Source: CAYMAT01 sp964388495 (GTDB lineage Bacteria > Patescibacteriota > Gracilibacteria > Peribacterales > Peribacteraceae). From it: DNA of 17,508 bases. The stretch is from NCBI GenBank assembly GCA_964388495.1, contig CAYMAT010000028.1:1-17508 (forward strand). Direction: 5' to 3'. The notes under the pieces are model-generated. The model did not search any database. It was given only the letters and a program-made list of their open reading frames with translations, and had not been told where the DNA came from. Every line of letters begins with the position of its first letter. Within the stretch, counting starts at the first letter, position 1. The position numbers and the translations under genes are program-made. Positions 14,764-17,508 of the stretch are shown piece by piece.

Positions 14764-14772
14764 TGCGAAGCA
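14753..14772 (+). terminator. Hairpin with the S41 stop codon in its loop
   Basis: TGCTTCGC at 14753-14760 pairs perfectly with GCGAAGCA at 14765-14772. The 4-nt loop TGAT contains the TGA stop. The stem is 8 bp and strong, but no U-tract follows, so it is not a standard terminator alone. It may stabilise the 3' end, together with the repeat just downstream. Confidence 0.45.
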
Positions 14773-14833
14773 CGTAATTCGTGGGTTCGTAATTCGTTAC
14801 TCGTAAAGTACGAAAAACGAATTACGAATTACG
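14773..14833. repeat. AT-rich inverted repeat, copy 2
   Basis: The 13-nt arms TTCGTAATTCGTT (14786-14798) and AACGAATTACGAA (14816-14828) are perfect complements. An inner TCGT/ACGA stem and a 5-nt AAAGT loop complete a stable hairpin. Flanking CGTAATTCGT and TTACG units continue the pattern. It lies between the S41 protease gene and dedA and shares its units with the copy at 11499-11562. It may act as a transcription stop for the protease gene, but no U-tract follows. Confidence 0.7.
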
Positions 14834-14850
14834 GAACGTTTTCGTTCGTC

Positions 14851-14879
14851 TAGAATTCCTCTATCCCATCTCATCACTC
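14851..14879 (+). promoter_or_regulatory. Putative dedA promoter
   Basis: TAGAAT at 14851-14856 ends 23 nt before ATG 14880. A second weaker hexamer TATCCC at 14862-14867 lies closer. The leader is pyrimidine-rich with no Shine-Dalgarno. Confidence 0.35.
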
Positions 14880-15524
14880 ATGTCTTTCCTCCATTCCATC
14901 ATCGATCTCTTCCTGCATGTGGATAAGCACCTCGTGTCGATCATCGACGCGTTCGGTGCCTGGACGTACGTGATTTTGGCTCTGGTCATCTTCTGCGAGA
15001 CGGGACTGGTGTTCATCCCGTTCCTGCCCGGTGACTCGCTGCTGTTTGCCGCCGGGGCGCTTGCGGCGCGCGGTGCGTTCAATCCTGTGGTACTGGCGTT
15101 TTTCCTGAGCGTTGCAGCCATCTTGGGCGACAGCTGTAACTACTGGTTGGGGGGTAAGCTGGGGCGCAAGGTTTTCCGTGAACACAGCCGTATCCTCAAC
15201 TTGGAACACTTGCGGTCCACGGAACAGTTCTATGAAAAGTACGGCAACAAAGCCATTTTGCTTGCGCGCTTCCTCCCCATCTTCCGGACGGTGGCGCCCT
15301 TTGTGGCGGGAGTGGGCAACATGCAGTACTCCACCTTTATCTTCTATAACGTGGTGGGCGGGATCCTCTGGGTGATGCTTTTTGTCTTCTGCGGATACTT
15401 CTTTGGGACCATTCCCGCAGTGGAGCACAACTTCAGTCTGCTGATTCTGGGCATCATCGCGGTATCGCTGTTGCCGGTGGTATGGCAGTTTTTCAGCCAG
15501 TACGTGCTGAAAAGCAATAGTTGA
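14880..15524 (+). CDS. DedA-family membrane protein (VTT domain)
   Basis: The 214-residue protein has the DedA/VTT layout. Residues about 28-60 carry a re-entrant-like segment with CETGLVFIPFLPGDSLLFAAG, and GDSCNYWLGGKLGRKVF follows. The pattern LLARFLPIFRTVAPFVAGVGNM precedes two C-terminal helices. E40, D52, R130 and R136 correspond in spacing to the residues known to be essential in E. coli YqjA/YghB. DedA proteins act as membrane lipid scramblases or transporters, for example undecaprenyl phosphate and phosphatidylethanolamine flipping, and need proton motive force. The C-terminus ends with polar KSNS. The gene follows the S41 protease with its own weak promoter, and its stop codon overlaps the -35 of the next gene. 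Confidence 0.92.
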   Translation: MSFLHSIIDLFLHVDKHLVSIIDAFGAWTYVILALVIFCETGLVFIPFLPGDSLLFAAGALAARGAFNPVVLAFFLSVAAILGDSCNYWLGGKLGRKVFREHSRILNLEHLRSTEQFYEKYGNKAILLARFLPIFRTVAPFVAGVGNMQYSTFIFYNVVGGILWVMLFVFCGYFFGTIPAVEHNFSLLILGIIAVSLLPVVWQFFSQYVLKSNS

Positions 15525-15555
15525 AAAATATATAAAAAGTTATATAATATATTAT
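15521..15555 (+). promoter_or_regulatory. Promoter of the unknown gene at 15556, near-leaderless
   Basis: TTGAAA at 15521-15526 overlaps the dedA stop codon. A 16-nt AT-rich spacer leads to a perfect TATAAT at 15543-15548, which ends 7 nt before ATG 15556. The predicted leader is about 1 nt. Confidence 0.7.
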
Positions 15556-16239
15556 ATGTCCAACAGAGAACTCTCTTTGCCGGAGCAGATAGCTTGTTCG
15601 ATTGCAGCACAGTACACGGGGTCTGATACCCCAGGCATCATCAGCCATCTTCAGCGGACCAGGAATTTGCTTATGGATGCCCAGGACATAGCGGACCAGG
15701 CAACCGATCCGCTTTCGGCTGTACGGGAAAAACTGGGAGAGTATGGGGATGCTGTTTTAGCTCCGATCATCCAAGAAAACCGCATAGGAAATATTGCGGA
15801 TATTCTTGGAGACACATGGAAGGAATTGGCAAGACTCATTGCAGAGCCAGCACGACGCGAAAATGCGGCGCGTTGGGTTCCTCCCGCGCCCTTGCAAAAA
15901 AACCGCGGTAAGAAATATATTGTTCGTACACCGGAGCGGCAAGAAAGGACATTTACGAGTGATCAATTTAACATTCTGTGTACGGCCTTACGCATACAGT
16001 TTGACGAGATGAGGAATGGGAGGATCGAAAAAGGGAACAACATGGCCGTGGCCAGGGCGGCTGTCGAACTAGCATCATATGTTGTTGATATTGATGGTGA
16101 GAAACTGGGTCTAGTATGGGGCCCCATAGTGAGACGCTTGATCCCGGCTGCTCAGGATGTTTTGAAGGCCAACCAAGACGGTGATCTGCAAAATCTGTGT
16201 GACTTGGCGCGGACCATGTTCTTTGTTTTTTCGAAATAG
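15556..16239 (+). CDS. Protein of unknown function, 227 residues, probably helical
   Basis: I do not recognise the family. The protein is soluble-looking, with no signal peptide and no membrane segment. It looks almost entirely helical: QRTRNLLMDAQDIADQATDPLSAVREKLGEYGDAV in the first half and MAVARAAVELASYVVD plus VRRLIPAAQDVLKANQDG near the end. Between them lies a basic loop (APLQKNRGKKYIVRTPERQERTF) that could contact nucleic acid or another protein. It ends on TAG with a phenylalanine-rich tail (TMFFVFSK). By eye it is lower in G+C than the flanking protease and atpD genes, and uses AGA, AGG and ATA codons that those genes seldom use. This is a possible sign of lateral origin or of low selection. 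The promoter is the best consensus match in the window. Confidence 0.7.
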   Translation: MSNRELSLPEQIACSIAAQYTGSDTPGIISHLQRTRNLLMDAQDIADQATDPLSAVREKLGEYGDAVLAPIIQENRIGNIADILGDTWKELARLIAEPARRENAARWVPPAPLQKNRGKKYIVRTPERQERTFTSDQFNILCTALRIQFDEMRNGRIEKGNNMAVARAAVELASYVVDIDGEKLGLVWGPIVRRLIPAAQDVLKANQDGDLQNLCDLARTMFFVFSK

Positions 16240-16474
16240 TTGTAGACATCTGGTTGTGACAGCATGGTTGTCTATTCTTGCAAAAAGATGTTTTTATTTT
16301 TCAAAATACATTCTGTTTCCTGATTGAATATGTCTGACGGAAGCCGTTTTCCCTATATTCTGTCCGAATTCTTACCAAGCTTCATTCCCCAGCAAAGCGC
16401 GCTCTTAGACCCTTGTATGATTTTCCCCCCGTGAGTACAATCGCGCGACTTTTTTCTGATCCCACTTTCTCCTT
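16240..16474 (+). promoter_or_regulatory. atpD upstream region with TTGTAT-17-TACAAT promoter
   Basis: TTGTAT at 16413-16418 and TACAAT at 16436-16441 are separated by 17 nt and predict transcript start near 16448. The leader of about 27 nt is pyrimidine-rich with no Shine-Dalgarno. Earlier in the region, TAGACA (16243-16248) faces TGTCTA (16269-16274), then U-rich sequence follows, perhaps a weak terminator of the previous gene. A 34-codon open frame at 16330 (MSDGSRFPYILSEF...) ends within the promoter and is not supported by a promoter or a Shine-Dalgarno. Confidence 0.55.
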
Positions 16475-17508
16475 ATGGCTGGACGCGTTTCACAGGTTAT
16501 CGGGGCAGTCGTCGACTGCACGTTCGATTCCCAGGATGAACTTCCGCCGCTTCTCCACGCGCTCCATGTGACCGTGGGGAAGGAAGAACTGACGCTGGAG
16601 GTGCAGCAGCACCTGGGCGGTCTTTCCGTCCGCACTGTGGCGATGGGCACCACCGACGGCCTCAGCCGCGGCACTGCCGTCAAAACCACCGGAGCCCCCA
16701 TTTCCGTGGCGGTCGGTCCGGAGACGCTGGGCCGCATGATGGACGTTTTGGGTAACCCCATTGACGGCATGCCTCCCGTCAAATCCAAGAAAAAGTACCC
16801 CATCCACCGCGCCGCCCCTTCCTTTATGGATCAGGAGACGGAGACGCAGGTGCTGGAAACGGGTATCAAGGTCATTGACCTCATCTGTCCCATCTTGAAG
16901 GGTGGAAAGGTGGGTCTGTTCGGCGGAGCCGGTGTGGGGAAGACCGTTGTCGTCAAAGAGCTCATCCGCAACATCGCCGCAGAGCACGGAGGATTCTCCG
17001 TCTTTGCCGGGGTGGGGGAGCGCTCCCGCGAGGGTAACGACCTCTATTACGAAATGAAGGAATCCGGCGTGTTGGACAAGACGTCTCTCGTCTTCGGTCA
17101 GATGAACGAGCCGCCCGGACCGCGCCTGCGCGTGGCTCTCACGGGTCTGGCTCTGGCCGAGTACTTCCGCGACGAGGAGCAGCGCGACGTTCTCCTCTTC
17201 ATTGATAACATCTTCCGCTTCACGCAGGCCGGTTCCGAGCTTTCCGCTCTCCTTGGCCGCATTCCCTCCGCAGTGGGTTACCAGCCCACCCTGGCCAACG
17301 AAATGGGACAGCTGCAGGAGCGCATCACGTCTACCAAAAAGGGATCCATCACGTCCGTGCAGGCGGTGTACGTGCCGGCCGACGACTTCACGGATCCGGC
17401 TCCCGCCACCACCTTCGGTCACCTGGATTCCACCATCGTGCTCACGCGCTCGCTCGCGGAGCTGGGTATCTATCCCGCTGTGGATCCTCTCGATTCCGCG
17501 TCCAACAT
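16475..17508 (+). CDS. atpD: ATP synthase subunit beta, N-terminal part (continues beyond window)
   Basis: This is the catalytic subunit of the F1 sector of the F-type ATP synthase. The frame is open from ATG 16475 to the window end, 344 residues of an expected 460-480. The N-terminal beta-barrel (MAGRVSQVIGAVVDCTF) and the Walker A GGAGVGKT at 150-157 are visible. So are GERSREGNDLYYEMKESGVL, the catalytic carboxylate region, RDVLLFIDNIFRFTQAGSELSALLGRIPSAVGYQPTLA (Walker B and the arm) and DDFTDPAPATTFGHLDS. All match the family closely. The gene has its own promoter, and no atpG or atpA precedes it within the window, unlike the usual order atpA-atpG-atpD. The continuation, probably with atpC, lies outside. 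Confidence 0.97.
   Translation, partial: MAGRVSQVIGAVVDCTFDSQDELPPLLHALHVTVGKEELTLEVQQHLGGLSVRTVAMGTTDGLSRGTAVKTTGAPISVAVGPETLGRMMDVLGNPIDGMPPVKSKKKYPIHRAAPSFMDQETETQVLETGIKVIDLICPILKGGKVGLFGGAGVGKTVVVKELIRNIAAEHGGFSVFAGVGERSREGNDLYYEMKESGVLDKTSLVFGQMNEPPGPRLRVALTGLALAEYFRDEEQRDVLLFIDNIFRFTQAGSELSALLGRIPSAVGYQPTLANEMGQLQERITSTKKGSITSVQAVYVPADDFTDPAPATTFGHLDSTIVLTRSLAELGIYPAVDPLDSASN

Noticed and set aside
9791..16279. Shared 11-mer TGTCTATTCTT in two intergenic regions (9791 and 16269)
   Set aside because: The flanks differ and no structure is shared. A short A/T-rich match in 17 kb can be chance.
16330..16434. 34-codon ORF upstream of atpD
   Set aside because: It has no promoter with good spacing or Shine-Dalgarno, and its end overlaps the atpD promoter. 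It cannot be excluded but is not supported.

Overview
The window carries genes of a small-genome bacterium, most likely a Candidate Phyla Radiation lineage (Patescibacteria). A Peregrinibacteria/Peribacteria-type organism is my best guess. This is inference from gene content: an archaeal-type PEP carboxylase, a eukaryote/archaeal-like (alpha2) glycyl-tRNA synthetase, a DUF4215-type cysteine-rich surface protein, a PrsW protease, an SLH-bearing S41 protease, and a VirD4/TraG-like ATPase with no conjugation operon beside it. No rRNA, tRNA, CRISPR array, insertion sequence or phage gene was recognised. Base composition looks to be in the mid-50s % G+C, with short AT-rich islands between genes.

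Layout. 1-1364 (-): N-terminal part of a membrane-anchored TraG/TraD-like ATPase, divergent from a phospholipase D/cardiolipin synthase-like gene (1397-2635, +). That gene converges with a stand-alone receiver-domain protein (2624-2998, -). 3150-4790 (+) encodes a secreted or anchored protein with ten cysteine-rich repeats. It converges, across a long imperfect hairpin, on the rpsB-tsf operon (6393 to 4876, -). Then come ppcA (6698-8215, +) and an unknown gene (8274-8849, +), which converges across a strong hairpin terminator on an exported unknown protein (8913-9692, -). Next are a 65-residue ORF overlapping the end of glyS and glyS itself (11425 to 10004, -). glyS is interrupted by one in-frame TAG. 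11640-15524 (+) is an envelope block: PrsW, SLH-PDZ-S41 protease, DedA. An unknown helical protein (15556-16239, +) and the start of atpD (16475 to the window end, +) finish the window.

The clearest non-genic signal is promoter architecture. At eight genes a plausible -10 hexamer ends only 6 to 10 nt before the start codon, without a Shine-Dalgarno sequence, which predicts leaderless or near-leaderless mRNAs. Two genes (the TraG-like ATPase and the exported unknown protein) instead have Shine-Dalgarno-like sites, so two initiation modes may coexist. The promoter positions also settle several start codons (ppcA at GTG 6698, the unknown gene at ATG 8274, the cysteine-rich protein at ATG 3150).

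The other main observations are the amber-interrupted glyS, two copies of an AT-rich inverted repeat built from GTAATTCGT units, a compact CACCCT/AGGGTG hairpin upstream of ppcA, and a hairpin whose loop is the stop codon of the S41 protease gene.
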